A DNA stretch of 64,000 nt from Acanthornis magna (GCA_036785705.1 JAWUZG010000001.1:4526001-4590000), one strand, 5' to 3'. Counted from the first letter of the stretch, positions 21,439 through 35,881 are shown. Numbers and translations: made by a program. Notes: generated by a model not told the origin, from the letters alone.

Positions 21439-23743
21439 ATGACTAAAGCTGACATCAAACCAAAATCTATGCATCGTGCCAAAATATGGTCAGATGATGT
21501 AGAGAACTTATACAGATTTCAGCAAGCTGGATACAGAGATGAGGTGGAATATAAACAAGTAAAACAGGTCGATGAGGTAAGATTTAGAACTTTGTAAGGG
21601 TTATTACTTTAAACTTCTGTCTCATGTTAAATGATTAAATAAAAATGGAGGTGCTGCTTATTTTGTTTTATTTAGGCTAGGCTGTGATACAGTGTGTTGC
21701 TTCACAGGTCTGACTTGAATTCTTGAGCTGTTGTTAGCTGTGCAGAATAATTCATTTCACAGAAACAGAAACACTACCCAGCCTCTGTTTTGATACCCCT
21801 CTCTGATGCATTTAGAAGCATCATAGATCTCTTTGAATAGATGTAGCTGATCTCCAAAGAAATAATTCAGTGTTGAGGGAGGGAATATTTCAAAGTGAGT
21901 TCTCTGAAGCTTCCCCATTACTCTGTCAAGAGACTTAATAGGAAACTCATTGGTTGTCCATGGAGTCAGTCCTGTGTCATTGCTACTGCTTCAGTTTGCA
22001 GTTGGATTGTATGGCAGCACAGTCGGACTTTGTGCACACTCAAAACTTGTTCTCTATCAAAATGATGTCCACAATGGAAATACTTCATGTCAGCTGTGGT
22101 AAATGCAGTTGTGACACAAGGCTCTTGTCAACACCAAAGGCACTTGTGCCTCTGCTCACTACAGCTGGTGGTGATGCTCCCCAGCACATCAAATGAGCTA
22201 TTGAGTAGTGACCAAATATCAAGTGGCTACTTGAGGTTCAAAATAGCAACCAAGAGGTTAATACAGAAAACAATACATCAGCTTTATTGCAGCTCTGTAA
22301 TTTATCTTCCAAAGCAGCAAATATAGTAAAAAGAATACACCTTTAAAAGATGTTGACCTCCTGTGCACACAAGAAAGCACAGAAAGTTCCAAGAAAGCCA
22401 CTCCCCATCCAGTTAACTCACGACACAACAAAGCATTGATGTGCATAATAGGATGCAATTTATTATTTTATAATGGGCTCTGATACCACTGCAAAGGCTG
22501 TGGTATAATTTCAGTAACTGCAGAAGGAAATCATGTAATTAGTGCGCTAGGATCTGTGTGTTTTAGGATTTATGGCAGGGCAGAACCACTGGCAGTTAAA
22601 CCATGATGAAAGTTAAAGAACACCACTGACTCATTGTAATGTGAGAGTGCATTCTGTTCCAGCCTGCCAGGGCCTGGCAGTGATTCTCTTTCAACTTACA
22701 TGTTCTGAAACATCTTGTTTAGTCCATATTAGGTTTCTGTAATGCAATTGTTACTAAAGATGCAATTATAATATAGGTAGAATGAATATTAAGGATGTTA
22801 TGTTTAGACAGACAATGCAAATAACACAGAGGTATGCCTGAAGTCATAAGGTAAGTGATGAACCTACTTCTGGGGCTCTCCAATTAGAGAATGCTCTCGT
22901 CTGACATCCTGATGTCAGCTCTGCCTGGAAGAGAAATAAGATGCTTATTACCAGATTTTTAAGGTTCACTTTAATCAGAAGCACTCATAGATGTTCAAGC
23001 TCAGAAGGCTACTAAAGCCATAAAGCTGTTGAATGTGCAAGTGGTCAAGCCTTTAGTTTAAAGCTTTACACTGGAACAGTGAAGAGCACCAGGATGGTGC
23101 TGGTTTTATGTGGGACTGATCTTGCTGTCCTTCAGACAGTGATACAGTCTGCAGCTTACTTTATTTTCATGAAATTGCTAATGAAAAGCACAATCTTCGT
23201 GATCAGAAGGATCTGGAAGAAACATTTAAGTGTATGTCGGTCTTAGAGAAGCAGAATCTTGCAGCCTCTCAGATTACTGAATCACTAAATAGTATCAATG
23301 TTATATTCCTAAACAAGGTATTTTAAAAGCTTTGACGAGTCCAATTTTAAACTAGTCTATCAAATACCCTTAGATTCTTATTTCTAGGCTTTTCAAATCA
23401 CATAAGTCTTTATACTAAACCTGAAAACTTGTTTCTGATATCTTGTTCTCAATCTGTTTTTAAAAGTTCATCAAATTAACAGAAAAATAGTATTTAGATG
23501 CAAATGAGGGTTTCCTATGGAATTACACCCTATATTCTTTGCAATGCAATGCACAAACATCATTTAATGTGAGCATGTTCAGGTGATTGTATATTGTTTT
23601 TGTTCTATTTGTAGGTAGAGTGTTGGCCAGAAACTGGATTCGTTAAGAAACTTCAGAGGAGGGACAATACATTCTATTATTACAATAGGCAAAGAGAATG
23701 TGAAGACAAAGATGTCCGTAAAGTTAAAGTTTATGTGTATTAG
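21439..23743 (+). CDS. MEIG1: MEIG1, complete two-exon coding sequence (88 aa)
   Basis: MEIG1 (meiosis expressed gene 1) is a small adaptor that works with PACRG in the manchette during spermiogenesis and is needed for sperm tail assembly in mouse. Coding exons are 21439-21576 and 23615-23743, joined at GAG|GTAAG and TAG|GTAGAG with phase 0. The product is 88 residues, the same length as mammalian MEIG1. The conserved core is clear: [14 protein letters not shown] in exon 1, and [20 protein letters not shown] and RQRECEDK in exon 2. The ATG was chosen because it opens the family's short lysine-rich N-terminus (DIKPKS) and follows the acceptor at 21413 by 25 bases. The upstream exon is untranslated and not located. 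The gene diverges from DCLRE1C as in human. Confidence 0.97.
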
Positions 23744-26700
23744 TGTTGTTATTGTTCTGGTTGGTTTGTTTTTGTAAATCATTTCTTAAGACCTGTAAGT
23801 AAATGAAGTGTGTAATCTGGTTTACCTTAAGTATCCATGTCATGCTTAGATAGAAAGGGGAGTGCTGGAAATGTAGAGAAGCCTGAAACTATAGACATAG
23901 AAACTTCACCTTTTTCCTCCTAGAACCAAATGTCTTATTATTCCTCATTTTCCTGGTTACAAATGCTTTGACATAAAGACAAAAAGCTGGTAAATTGGCA
24001 CCATATATTTCAGTTAACTGTGTATAACATCCATTGTAAGTACAGGCATCAATCTTTATTCCAAACAATATAATCTTGTTGACACCGACTAACATCAGCC
24101 ACAGTCTCTTGGTATAGCTAAGGGTCATGAGACTCCAAAGGGCCAAAGTGAGGCCAGAGCACTGACTAAAATTCCCTTGCAGCAGAACAACAATAACAAG
24201 CAAAAAATGTAAGCGAGGGACACTGAACAAGGGCCAGTGCTGAGCTGCAGATTTAAAGACTGGTTATTGTGATAGAAAGAGTCACAACAGAAATGTCTGT
24301 CTGTCTATCCCCAAAGTATTTTTGTCAGGTGCCAGAATTAATTACTCAAAGGGGAAGTATTAATTGACTTAGTAGCATATGCCTTCTTGTGGGGTGGATT
24401 GTGGATCTACAGGTGTTGGGAACATGGAATATAAAGCTTCAGGGAGAACATGAGATCCACAGTCTGTAATATTTAGAGGAAAGTGATGTATACAGATGAT
24501 ACGTGGGATTTCTGGGCAGAATTCACCTTGTCTATCTTCAAATGTCACATTATCAACATCCACGCCTGATCCAGTCATTTGGGCAGCCTTTGTTCTAAAT
24601 GGAGAGGAGCTCTTGTGGGCACAATTAATTTCGTTTAAGTGTGTAACATTTGCTTTGAATGTGCCACTGTGACATCAGCTCTGCAGCAGCCTCCCATACC
24701 TGAGCAACTCTGAGACACTCAATAAAGATGAGTGACTGTACTTACCTTCACTCATGAGGGGATTTGACTAAAATACTTTGAGATGCCGAAACTCTGGATA
24801 ATTGACCAGTAGAACAGATTATTGGTATGTAAACCAGTAGGGGTATTTTGTGGTAGTTACAAAAAATTTGTTATTAGTATTTCCTATCTCTAGACTGCTG
24901 ACCAAGGGGTATCTAAACTCTGTTTTAGGCATGAAGTGGCAGTATACATGTGACCACTTGTCTCATGGATATTCTTCTTTTATTTGAGCCTAAGATAGAG
25001 GCAGACTCAAGATGAGAAGGGGAGAGAAGAGGACTTACAGCTCCTAGTCAAAATACGTAGTATGGGTGCAATATTCAAAAGATCTCATTGACAATGACTA
25101 ATGATGATCTCCTTGTCTTGTTTAGACTACTTGGAAAATTTTAGCTTAAATTTGTATGAGGTCTGTTAGAGAAATGACTGAAAGATACTCTGAAGCAACT
25201 ATGAAATTTATATTCCAGGAAGGTTTTAATGGCGTATAAAGAGAGAGTTACTGCAATGTAGAGAAATAAAGCATTGCTGCAATAAATGTCACTTCAGCCT
25301 TTCATTATGATTTCTTTTATATTTGGAGTGCTCTGGATGTACTTTTTTAAGACAGGACTTTTTGCATACTTTGCAATTAAATAGTGGGAACAGAGCAATT
25401 ACCAGATAACCCATCTATGATGTCACTTTAATTTAGTGGATCTCACTTTGTTAACTTCATAGATTCCTAAAAACAAAATCTTCCAGTGGATATGAAAACA
25501 GCCTTATTTTCACCAAAAATAGATGTATTATATATCCAGCTCATATTTATTGTCAGAAATTATTGCTATCAGCACACAGTGAAGAAGTGAGAACATTTGT
25601 TACAGCCATTTTCTCAGTCTATAAAAAAGACATAGTTGGGCACTCAAGAACAGAAATTAAAACTGCAGGTAACTTTTTAGGATTTAATGTGGGTTTTTTT
25701 CCTCAAGAAAGACTTTTAAAAGTTGAAACAAATATAAGAGATTATTCCTTCATTTTACCTGACTACTCCTCAATATTTTTTGCAATACTGCTGGGTGCTT
25801 CTGTCTATATGTTAAAACCATGAGTGTGCATTTCATGCAGTCCCTGGATACTTCACTTCAAATGAGTGGCATGGGAATTCATGTTTCACTTTGAGTGGAC
25901 AGATCCTTCCCACTTTGAGAGAGTGAATTACCTAGATTTTATTACTTACATTTTTCAGCATTGTCAGTGTGCAAAAAGATTGAATCTCACTGTGATATTT
26001 AGAAGATTCACAGGATGAAAAAGAAAGGCAAGCCCTGTAATTAGTAAGACCAGTTTACAGAAATAGCCTTTGTCAGGACTGTGCTGAATTTGGGAGTTCT
26101 CTAAGTTCATTATCAAGACTGCAGGTGTTGTACTGGCAGTGTTGGTTTCAGTTATAATTGTCCTTTGACATGCAGTTCATGCTAAACTTAAGGTAATGTA
26201 ACCACTCCTCCAGCTGGTCAAAGTTCTTCCTGACCTGGCTTTGGCGTTCAGCTGTGCTGGCTGAGCATGAAGCTGACACTTCTAACCAACTAACCTGGTT
26301 TCCTCTGCTGTCTCTGCTGGATGTATCTTTCACTCAGAAGACCTGTCAAAAGAACTCAGTGTTTCTCTTATTTGATACATCTGTAACTGAAATGTCCCTC
26401 CTCAGTTTTAAGCAGGTGGAGAACTGTGAGCTTACTTGTCTCTTAAGCTATGAAGGAGTGTCAGAAGTAAGTGATCTGGGGAAGCTGTGCTTCATTTTAA
26501 GGGTGACAGTACTTATCAACATAAATAATTTCTGAACATAATTATAAACTTTACTGAACTTTAATAACTTTAAAGAGCTAGAGATAAAATCACATCTCTC
26601 AAGTTTTATTGCCTAGAGATGAAAATACGTGCTATTTTTCTGATTTGAGTCTTAGTAAAAAGTAATTCTGTAAAAATACTTTCCCAGGTACTTTTTTTAT

Positions 26701-28530
26701 CTGTAGGTATTTCTCTTATCAGGGAATACTGTAATGCTCTCAACAGTCATTTGCAGCAGCTCAAGGAATGGCTGATGGCAAGGCTCCCTGTTAGCCTGCA
26801 GCTGCCTAAGTCTGATCTACTTGGTCTAGTTTTAATTCCCTTCATGGCTTTGTACAAGAAGAATAAATCTTTTCTGTGCCTGTTGAAGCTCACAAGAGTA
26901 GGTAAAACAAAGTTCCAAGACCTGCTTTTCAGGCTTTGTGTTTGACAGCTACATGTGAAATGGCAAGAGTGCAACCTTGTGTGTTCCAGGCTGGTGTGCT
27001 CTGTTTTTCAGCCTTTACTTATGGAACCGTATTTTCTGACAGTGATTCCATGGTTGTTTGATTGTTTTGCAGTCACAGCAGCTCAAAACACCACACAGAG
27101 GGATGGTATAAGCGTTTTGATTTTCACTTCGGCACCCAAATGGACAGTTGTTTTTCCATCTCTGAAGACCGTTGAACCTCAACCATGTTTTCAAACGTGG
27201 TTCCCTTGTTTCAGAGTGTTGAAAATGATTGGCCTCTAACTCTTTAAAAACAGCTTTCTAACTCAGCATCTGTTGGTGCAGCTGTTCCTCACATTGTCTA
27301 TACAAATGAGGGCTGCCTGAAAGCAGCTGGAATGGAGTTCCCCTATGCTCTTTGCAGGTTATCTCCTTGTACTCCAGTTCCATTGGATTTATCTTATTCA
27401 TTGGATCTGCTTTCTCAGTAGCCTGCCTGTGCTGAGCACCTCTTGGCAACTTGTAATTTCTTAATAAAACACAATTTCTTGTTGAGGGTTTGCATTTAAC
27501 TTGTTGAGATTTTGCGTTTAAGTCTGAAGCCCAGCACCCTCACAAATAGCACTTGGGAGGGTGACTGGGGAATGTCTACTGTCAGCAGAGTTATAGGGTG
27601 GCACCCAAAAAATCCCTGCAATGTAACTTTGAACAAACATAATGATTTTTATGGATACTTTGTTCTGCCAGTGTATTTACAGCTCTCAGTGTTGATCTTT
27701 TCTGCTTGTTGCTTTTGTGGCTCCTTTTTTCCCTCAGTACTCTTCCATATTTTCTGCCTTCACAGGCACCCTGTGTGTTATGGATTCCTTGAAAATCCTG
27801 TCCAATGTCCTCTATCCTGGCTCCCTCAACCAGCCCTGGCTCAGACCTTGAGTCTTTTCCAGGGGCTGGCACACAGAAAAGGTAATTAAGGATGGGATTT
27901 AACAAGAAGGCAGGCCAGACTGCTGGGATCACGGCCAGGGCCCAGCCAGGTGATCATCCTACCCAAATGCTTGCTGACATGTGTCTGATCCCTCCAACCT
28001 CCCTCCTTGTCATCTTCCCATACTCGTTCCACCCTGATCCTTCCCCTCCTGTGTCTTTGGTCCTTCCCCTAAACATCCTATAGTAAGTTTTGTACAGTCC
28101 CCCAAGCTCCCTCAAATATCCCTTAAAATTCACACTAACCGTCTTATCGGTTACAAAATTGAGACAGATCCTCTCCAAAGCCAGAGTAGCTCTTTTAATC
28201 ATCAGTCAGTGGCTGGCAAATTCTGGCTTCCCTTATTGTCTCTCTCATCACCTGCTCATTAATGGTTGCGTGCCTGTGTGTTTAAATCACTGTTTTCCTC
28301 ATTATTTGTTATTTCTATGACACGGAATAACCAAACAACTTACAGAAGCAGGTGCTCTCCAGTTTCACACATCCTCATGGCAGCTTCCCCGAGGCAGGAG
28401 CTTGGCTGCACTCTGAGGGATGATGTAGAGGCACCTACACAGCAGAGCTCCATGGTGCTGCTGCATGTGCCCAGGCAGGCGGCAGCTCTAAGGATGTGGA
28501 GATAAGGGAAGGGAATACCTAAAAGCGGAT

Positions 28531-28546
28531 GGGGGGGGGGGGGGGG
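28531..28546 (+). repeat. Poly(G) run (16 G)
   Basis: An uninterrupted run of 16 G within a purine-rich segment (28503-28590). Homopolymer G runs this long are error-prone in sequencing, so the exact length may be unreliable. Confidence 0.9.
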
Positions 28547-29494
28547 TTGGAAAGGAGGGAAGAAGGGGGTGGGTTCAGGGAAAAACGAGCATGCCAAAGA
28601 GTCAAGCACACGGATACATCAGCATTTTGCCAGCGCTCTCATACCCGCAGAAACCTCCTCCCCTGCTGGCAACTCTTGCTGGCTGGGGAAGTAGGATGTG
28701 GTCCCAGCTCCTTGTTGCAGATGTTCCTCCTGCCTTGGCAGGAGTACCCAAATATCTCATCCAAGGGAGAGGTGTCCTGCTTGGGTGGATAAACTGCTGC
28801 CAGCTGCTTGGGGGATGGAGCAAAAAGCAGGGAGACTGGATATATGGCAGGATCTTCATTTTTGCTCAGGGTGTCTAGAGGATGTCTGCTGTGCTGTCCT
28901 GGGGAGCATCCTCCTGCCAAGTACATGATGTTCCAGCCAGTGCTGGGATGTGAGCAAGGAGACGCCAGCAGGTGGGCTGCGAGTACGAGGAGATAAGTGC
29001 TAGAATGCTGTGCCTGGAGAGATGGGCTGGAGCCAGGCACACACAACAGGAATGTGTTGGGCAGTGTTTCTGGAGAAAAAAGCACAGTGTCCCTGCAGAT
29101 CAGCCTCTTTCCGTGGCTCTGGTCTCCTGAAGCTACAGACAGTGGAGCTCTTGCTCTGTGGTGGGTAGAACCTGCCAACTCCTATCCTAACCTCCCTGAC
29201 AGATACATCTCCATCTTGTTCAGAAGGAACTTGAACCACAATCCAGAAGGACCCTTCTTTCCTCCACTGGACCCTGCAAAAAGGAGGAGGTCTGTGTACC
29301 AAGAGCTGAAAGATCACAATTTGGAGGAGATGCTAATTAAAAACATGAAATACCTCTTTGATAGCCTATCACTCACAACTTTGGTCTCAGCAAATGAGAA
29401 GGATTACTACCCTTGTAACTACAAAGACAGAGATATATTTAAAACATCACTGGATTAATATTTTGTCAGACCAGAGCAATATTTCAACAGAGAA

Positions 29495-29523
29495 GATAGA
29501 TAGATATAGACAGATAGATAGAT
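29495..29523 (+). repeat. (GATA)n microsatellite, interrupted
   Basis: Tandem GATA units with two interruptions (TATAGA, CAGATA), about seven units in all. Confidence 0.9.
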
Positions 29524-32500
29524 CTGAAGGATGAGTTCAGAAGAGGTGTTTAGAAGAGATATTCATTGCTACAGAATGTATATTCCAAGCAGATTATTGA
29601 GAGTGCAAGACAATAGAAACAGAAGAAATATAAAAGCCTTAGTATGCTATAGACAGTAAGAAGACATTAAAATATCACCAGGAGTCTTAATTTAGGAATA
29701 GCTTCTGTGTTATTTACAATTTTACCATTTATATCCATCAGGTGGGAAAAAATCATACCAAATGTTCATAATTCCTGCTTTACTATATTAGAACAAAGTA
29801 GTAGGATCCATCTATACCAGATGAAATAATTTACCATCTGTAGCTGAGGAGGATGTGAAACATCACCCGCTAAATACAAACACTTTCAGTTCAGAAGTCT
29901 GGGGTCACATACACTCCCAGTCTCAAGACCAGTAGCTCAGTACTCTTATTTCACTAATTTTAGATCTTAACAAACTTTGGAAAACTGGAGAGGTGCCAGA
30001 GGACTGATGGAGGGTCAACATCAACCAATACTTACAAGGTAATGATACTAGACTGGATAAACAGACTCTAATCAGAGAAAATTAATGAAGTGGTTACACT
30101 GGGACTCTGTCAATAAAGGTTAATTAGTATTTTCCACAGTGCTTCACTGATCAGACACATCTTGTCTGATACAGACAAGGTGGATACAGAGATATAAGAT
30201 ACAGAGCAGGCAGAGGTTTTGTTTCTGGAACATTATTTTACTGCCTGAGGACTAACACGGTTTCCAAGCACTGTCATCACTCTCAGCCCAGAGTTACCTG
30301 ATTATAAACAGTGACTTGTGCTGTGAGAGACCCTGAGATGAGAGTTCACAACTCTCACTTGGGATGGAGCCCTCCGCCCCCAGACTATGTGAAATCCGTA
30401 AACTTTAGTAAGATAACAGCTCCCTTGTGCAAATAGGATTTGCATGACTTGCTTTTCAATTCAGAAGCTGTAGCCACTGCAGGTTTTGAATTGCACATGC
30501 CCGTGGAGAAGAAAAAAGCCTGCGGTTGGGGCAGTGCCAGCTGGAAACATTTCAGCGCAAGAGGCAGCAGTCTGGATTTCAGGCAGATGCTTTAGTCAGC
30601 CTCTGGCTAGCCATTGTTTAATGGAGTGTGTGCCTCAGGAACATCAAGTTTTGGGAAGAAAATCTTCTCCTGGATGTGCTTGGCTGACGTAGCCTTGAGG
30701 TAGCTTGGGAAGATGGACGAGTCACACAGACCCTCAGTGCTGGTGGGATGACCTCTTCTGGCACAGCAAACTGTGCTTGCTGCGGGCAGAGAAGGTCTTT
30801 CCTCTCACCTCTCTGCAGACCATCACAAAATTCTGCATTTCAAGGCTGTGCCAGTGCCAAGGGGAGCATATGCACATAACAAGGAAGGACAAAAAGGTGG
30901 ATAAATTTTTTTTCTGTTCATCCCACTGTGGAAAGCTTAAATTACAAGATGGAAAGCCTGCAAAATCAGGAGGTGGTACTGCTGCTCTGTGTCCTTTTGC
31001 CATTCAAAGTAGCTTTTTTCTTCTTGAAGATCAGTATCAATGCAGATTTCCCTGTGATGTTCCTGCCCCCTTTGGTGGGGTGACAGGTGATGTCTGACTC
31101 GCAGATGCAGCAGATAAAGGGCTGTTTTGTTCTGCTGGTGTGTAACGACCGCTGTCACACGAGCGCTTTCCTCTGCTCTTCAAAGAGGTGTTTTGAAGCA
31201 GCCCCACAGCTGCTGCCCCACTTAATGTCTGCCACCAGCTCAGAGGAGCAGTTGGTAAACTCCTTATACATGTAGCAGAAGCCCGGGGGAAAATTTGCAT
31301 TAGATATGCATACACATGCATATATTAATGAAACGTTTATATTTTTTGAAGGTATTTTTTCTCAAAAATAAAAAATATTGAGGACATTTTTCTCTAAATT
31401 TATCAAATACTGTGATTCTTTCAGCTGAGATTTTGGAGCATGAAGGAGCAGATGGGGAATCTTCTGCAATACATTAAGTAAGATAATGTAAAAGAGGGAG
31501 AATCCACAATCCTCATAAAACTCAAATGTTGAAAAACCCACAGGAGAATGAAGATTATAATTAATAATTCAGACAACCCATCCTTGAATCAGAATGTTTC
31601 AGCTTCCTCATTTGCTAAATCTCTCATCTGATCTCTAAGAGCTAAACATAAATGTGGAAAAAGTGAAATGTGGTAGTTTTGCAGAACTGTTTGAAGCCCG
31701 CTGCCTGCATTCCAGAGCTCGGAGGGACGCCACGGGCTGAGGTTCGCTCTGAATCTGTGAGCTTGTGCCTCCCTCTGCTGACTGCCTCCCCAGACCGACC
31801 TCTCCTTGGCTGCAGAAGATAAAAGGCCGTGGTTGTTTTTCCCCTCCTGCTGAGCTGATGTTCCTCCCCACGTCCCAAACAATGACAGTAAAGTCCTCAG
31901 GGAGCTGTTGGATATGGGCTGCTCACATCAGCTCCAGCCCCGTGGTGCCAGTGGGTGTCACTCCAGCAGTTCTGTGTTCCCTTTGTGGCATCTGCCCCAT
32001 GGGTCCCAGTGCCACTCAGATTCTCCATTAACACTGAATTAATCCATGAATCCTTGTTTAGGGAAAAATGTCTGAAAGCTGTAAAGCAGAGACTTAAGAA
32101 AATTTCCAATCATCTGAGAGATGCAGGTAGAGACCTTTGGCTACCTCACTAGATTACACCTGGGGTACACTGGAAATACTTCACTCAATTTTGTCTTTTT
32201 ATTTTTTTTTTTTTTTTAAGTTTGAATATCTGTGACACCACTTGGTACCAGTTTTAAAATCTTTTGGTCCTTATAGGCAGCTACTAAATAAAACTGATGA
32301 TGGGAACTGCAAAACTTAAAGGTTTTGGATTCTCTTCTCCTTTCACACACCCTCTGCAGAAACTTCCTGTCCTCTCAGCAATGCATGTGCCCCCAGCAAA
32401 GGCAAGAAATGTACAATCTCAGCATGTCAGGATTAATTGGAAAAAATCATGCCCCATGCTCTGGAGGAGGAGGGGCAGTGCTGCCTGTCCTCGAGATGGT

Positions 32501-35304
32501 TTTCCTCTTGATGATCTTCCAGTGTCAGGTGACCCTTTCTGTAGAGGGAGACAAACTCAGCTCTTCTGCATTGTAAATGTCTTGTCCATTTATTCCTCTT
32601 CCAGAGTATTTCCTCAGGTTGGGGGCTGATAGAGATGAGATTAAAGTCCATTCTAACAAACCAAGTTTGTTAAGTTTCCTTTGGACTTAAAAATATGGAT
32701 GAATACAGCTCCCAGGTGCTTCAGGAATTTTGTGTTGTGGAAGCTTTGTTATAAAGCTCCCAGGAAACTGGTATCCTTTCAAAATAAAGTGTGCCAAATA
32801 GAATAGCCCAAGGGCCATCGTGCTGGGAGCTGAAGGCTGATTTAATAGTGCAAAAACCAATTACCAGCCTGTAATCAGTAACTGCTGTGTTGGGAAGCTA
32901 AAATCGCTATGGGGAAGGAGACAGGAGAGCAGGGTCTGCTCCTCCTGGGCCTGAGACGAAGATAAATTGCAGTAGAAAGCCCCTGCTACCAAAGAGTTAC
33001 GGAATAAATTGATGCATTAGAAGGCCCAGTGCATTAGATCACTTGAAAAGGACATGCAGAGCATCAGGGAGCCAGGGCAGTGAGGGGCTGAAGGCAGCAC
33101 TGCCTGCCCAGATGAGTTACAGACCTCCGCCCTGGGACTGAACTGCCAGCTGGTGACTTACAGAGGCAGCAGCATCAATGACAGTGATATATAATTAGCC
33201 TTGGGATATATCAAAAATTTTCATACATGTGCTGAATTAAACCTTCATCCCGAGTGCAGGGAAAAACACATGATGACTTTTAACATAAATAAAATATTAG
33301 ACAGGAGAAAGCATATATTCTTTCATAGTCTCTGGTGCTGAAGTTCTGAAGAGACTCCAATTCTCTCTGCAATTTATGGGCCAAATCTATTTCTTGGAAG
33401 TAATGCCAGGAATATTTTTGAGAAGGGAGAGATAAAGCTCAGCATAGAAACCTTGGAACTGCTCTAACAGATGCAGCCAGCTCCGATAAATGTAAAACAC
33501 ACTGAGTAAAACCAAGGGAGTTGTGTCCAACCCGAGCTGTACAAACCTTTCCAATGTTAAAGAATCTGAGTGTTCCTTTAATATTACTTCCTCCATTAAA
33601 AAGCATATTGTTTTTCATTTCAGACCAGAGAAGCATAGGTAGTTTTCACTAAAGAGTTATGTACTTTGAATTGTAGAAAGAAGTGAATCTGTTGGGTCTG
33701 CCACATTAATGACTCAGTCAGACTCGCTCAACAAATTAGTGCAGCTGTCTAAGTGATCACATCACCCAGGAAGCATGTTGATGCCAAGTGAGTGGTCCAG
33801 GTGGGAGAGATGTAGATCTGTTAATTGGAGATGTGTATCACCTAAACAGCAAGATACTACAACAAAGCATGGGCTGAGTAACAAGTAACTCCCCTGTTCT
33901 GATATTCACTGACTATTGATGCTATTTATGTGCAAGTAACAGTTTGTGGTTTTCAGCAAGTTTTGCCTGTGCTTTGCACTTGTTCTCAGTTATTCAGTAG
34001 CTGTTGGAGGAAGGTTATATCCCTTTGTCCCTCTGAGCCATAATTCCAAGTATAAATGCAGTACATAACGCACAGCACTCCCACAGTCGTTTCCCTCCAG
34101 CCCCCCCGTGCCCCACCCAGACCACACGAACCCCTCGGTATTTAATCTGGGCACAGCTGGAGCCTGCTTAGGAATATAATTAATATACAAGTGCTGAAAA
34201 ATGAGCACAGAACCAACTGTTCTGTAGGTCAAGAGCACTTGCGTGTCAGGAAGCCACATCCTTCACCCATGGGATTGGTTTTTTCCAAGTGGCTCAAGAG
34301 GACATGAAGAGTCTCTCCACTAAGTCCTGGAGACCCTTCTTCCCCAACATTTAGCCTGGGAATGACTGCTGGAGGGTTACAGGAGGCCTTTGTGACTTCC
34401 CACCCAGTACTTCAGCTCAGGACACAGTCAAGCTCATTGAAACTGTGACAATTTTCTGGCCTTACTTGAATTCAATACTTTTCTTCTTTGAAGCGGCAGC
34501 GCTTTGGTCTCTGAGTGTGTTGAGAGCAGATCGAGTGCTCCCGAGCCCTGTGTGCACAGCACGGCCCCAGGTCAAGCGGCCCCGGCAGCACTTTTGACCT
34601 AAAATGACAGAAATGTTTCGCAAGAGAAGCGGCTGATTTCACTGGGCTCTTGCTCAAGAGCTGGGGAGCTCCTATGAGCCGTGACCAGGGGGACCTTGGG
34701 ATGTCTGGGGGTGACAGGAATTGGAGCCACCCACAGAACAGCTGCGCTGACAATTCATATCTGCAGCTGCTCCTTCTGATCTTTTCACCTACAGACCTAG
34801 CCTATAAATCTTTTCTAACCAGCAAGAAAGAAATGTCCATGTTATTTCTGCTAAATTCCAGTGATATTTAGGGGAATTTGTCTCTCAGGGCAAAAAGTCC
34901 CCTGGAATTCCTGGAGAGGTGCATGGCACTGAGAGCAGGGCTGGGGTAAAGCCACAGAGCTTGTTTGAACAAAAAACTCAAAATCTGTCCTGGAAGCCAC
35001 AATATTTAATGCATTTTAATTGGTTTATTTTCATCTTAAAATGTTTAAATGCTACTTAGAGAAAGTAGCCATGATGGTCGGGGGATAGCCAAGAAAAAAT
35101 CTATTTTGTGAGACCAAGTGATGTAGTTAGAAAAAAATGAAATTAATTAAAAAGTAAAATAAAAAATAAAATTGATTTAAATAAAAGATAAAATAATAAA
35201 AATATAAACAAAAATATAATTAGAAAATTAAAATTTAAAAAACCATAACCAATAAAATTAATGCCCCCAGGCTTTCTCACATGCAAACCCATCCCCAGCT
35301 CTAA

Positions 35305-35328
35305 AGCAGCAGCAGCAGCAGCAGCAGC
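35305..35328 (+). repeat. (AGC)8 / CAG-type trinucleotide repeat
   Basis: Eight uninterrupted AGC units in non-coding DNA about 1 kb upstream of the TMEM243 start. There is no associated exon. Confidence 0.93.
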
Positions 35329-35526
35329 AAGCTGTATCCTAATTAGCAACAGTACATGGGAAAACTTTGGCTAAGGACTGTATACAGCAAAAATGTTTCA
35401 CTGCCACCAATCCCAGCCCCCGGAATAATCCCTCCCTTTTATCTAGTTTAGGTGGATAACACATGTAGGGGACTGGAAAGAGCACATGCAAGTTCATTTT
35501 TCAGCTCTAGCAGGATCAGATGTTTC

Positions 35527-35546
35527 AAAAAAAAAAAAAAAAAAAA
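35527..35546 (+). repeat. Poly(A) run (20 A)
   Basis: Twenty consecutive A residues at the head of an A-rich tract that runs into the CR1 copy at 35637. The run may be a remnant of a retroposed tail or simply a slippage tract. Confidence 0.85.
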
Positions 35547-35636
35547 GCCCCTCCAATAAAATAAAGTCAAATAGAGTAAAGTAAAAACAAAATTAAATAC
35601 AAAATAAGAAAAATAAAACAGCTATAAAATAAAGGT

Positions 35637-35875
35637 TAGGTTAGATACCAGGAAAAGGTTTTTCACCCAGAGGGTGGCTGGGCACTGGAACAGCTCCCCA
35701 GGGCAGTGCTCACAGCACTGACCCTGACAGAGTTCAAGAAGTGCTTGCACAATGCTCTCAGGCACAGGGTGAGATTTGTGGGGCGTCCTGTGCAGGGCCG
35801 GGAGTTCGACTGATGTTACTTGCGGGTCCCTTCTGACTCAGGATATTCTGTTTGTGTGATTCTATGCGAGTAAAA
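35637..35875 (+). mobile_element. CR1 LINE, 3' fragment
   Basis: It starts GTTAGGTTAGATACCAGGAA and has CACTGGAACAGCTCCCCAGG. It ends GGGTCCCTTCTGACTCAGGA, TATTCTGT and GTGATTCTATG, a CR1 tail of the same type as the tail of the SINE at 53565. A-rich simple repeat flanks it on both sides. Confidence 0.9.
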
Positions 35876-35881
35876 CACATA

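Noticed and set aside
24369..24578. 69-codon minus-strand frame downstream of MEIG1
   Set aside because: It was considered as a possible retroviral or exon remnant, but I found no recognisable motif, no splice sites in phase and no neighbouring related sequence.
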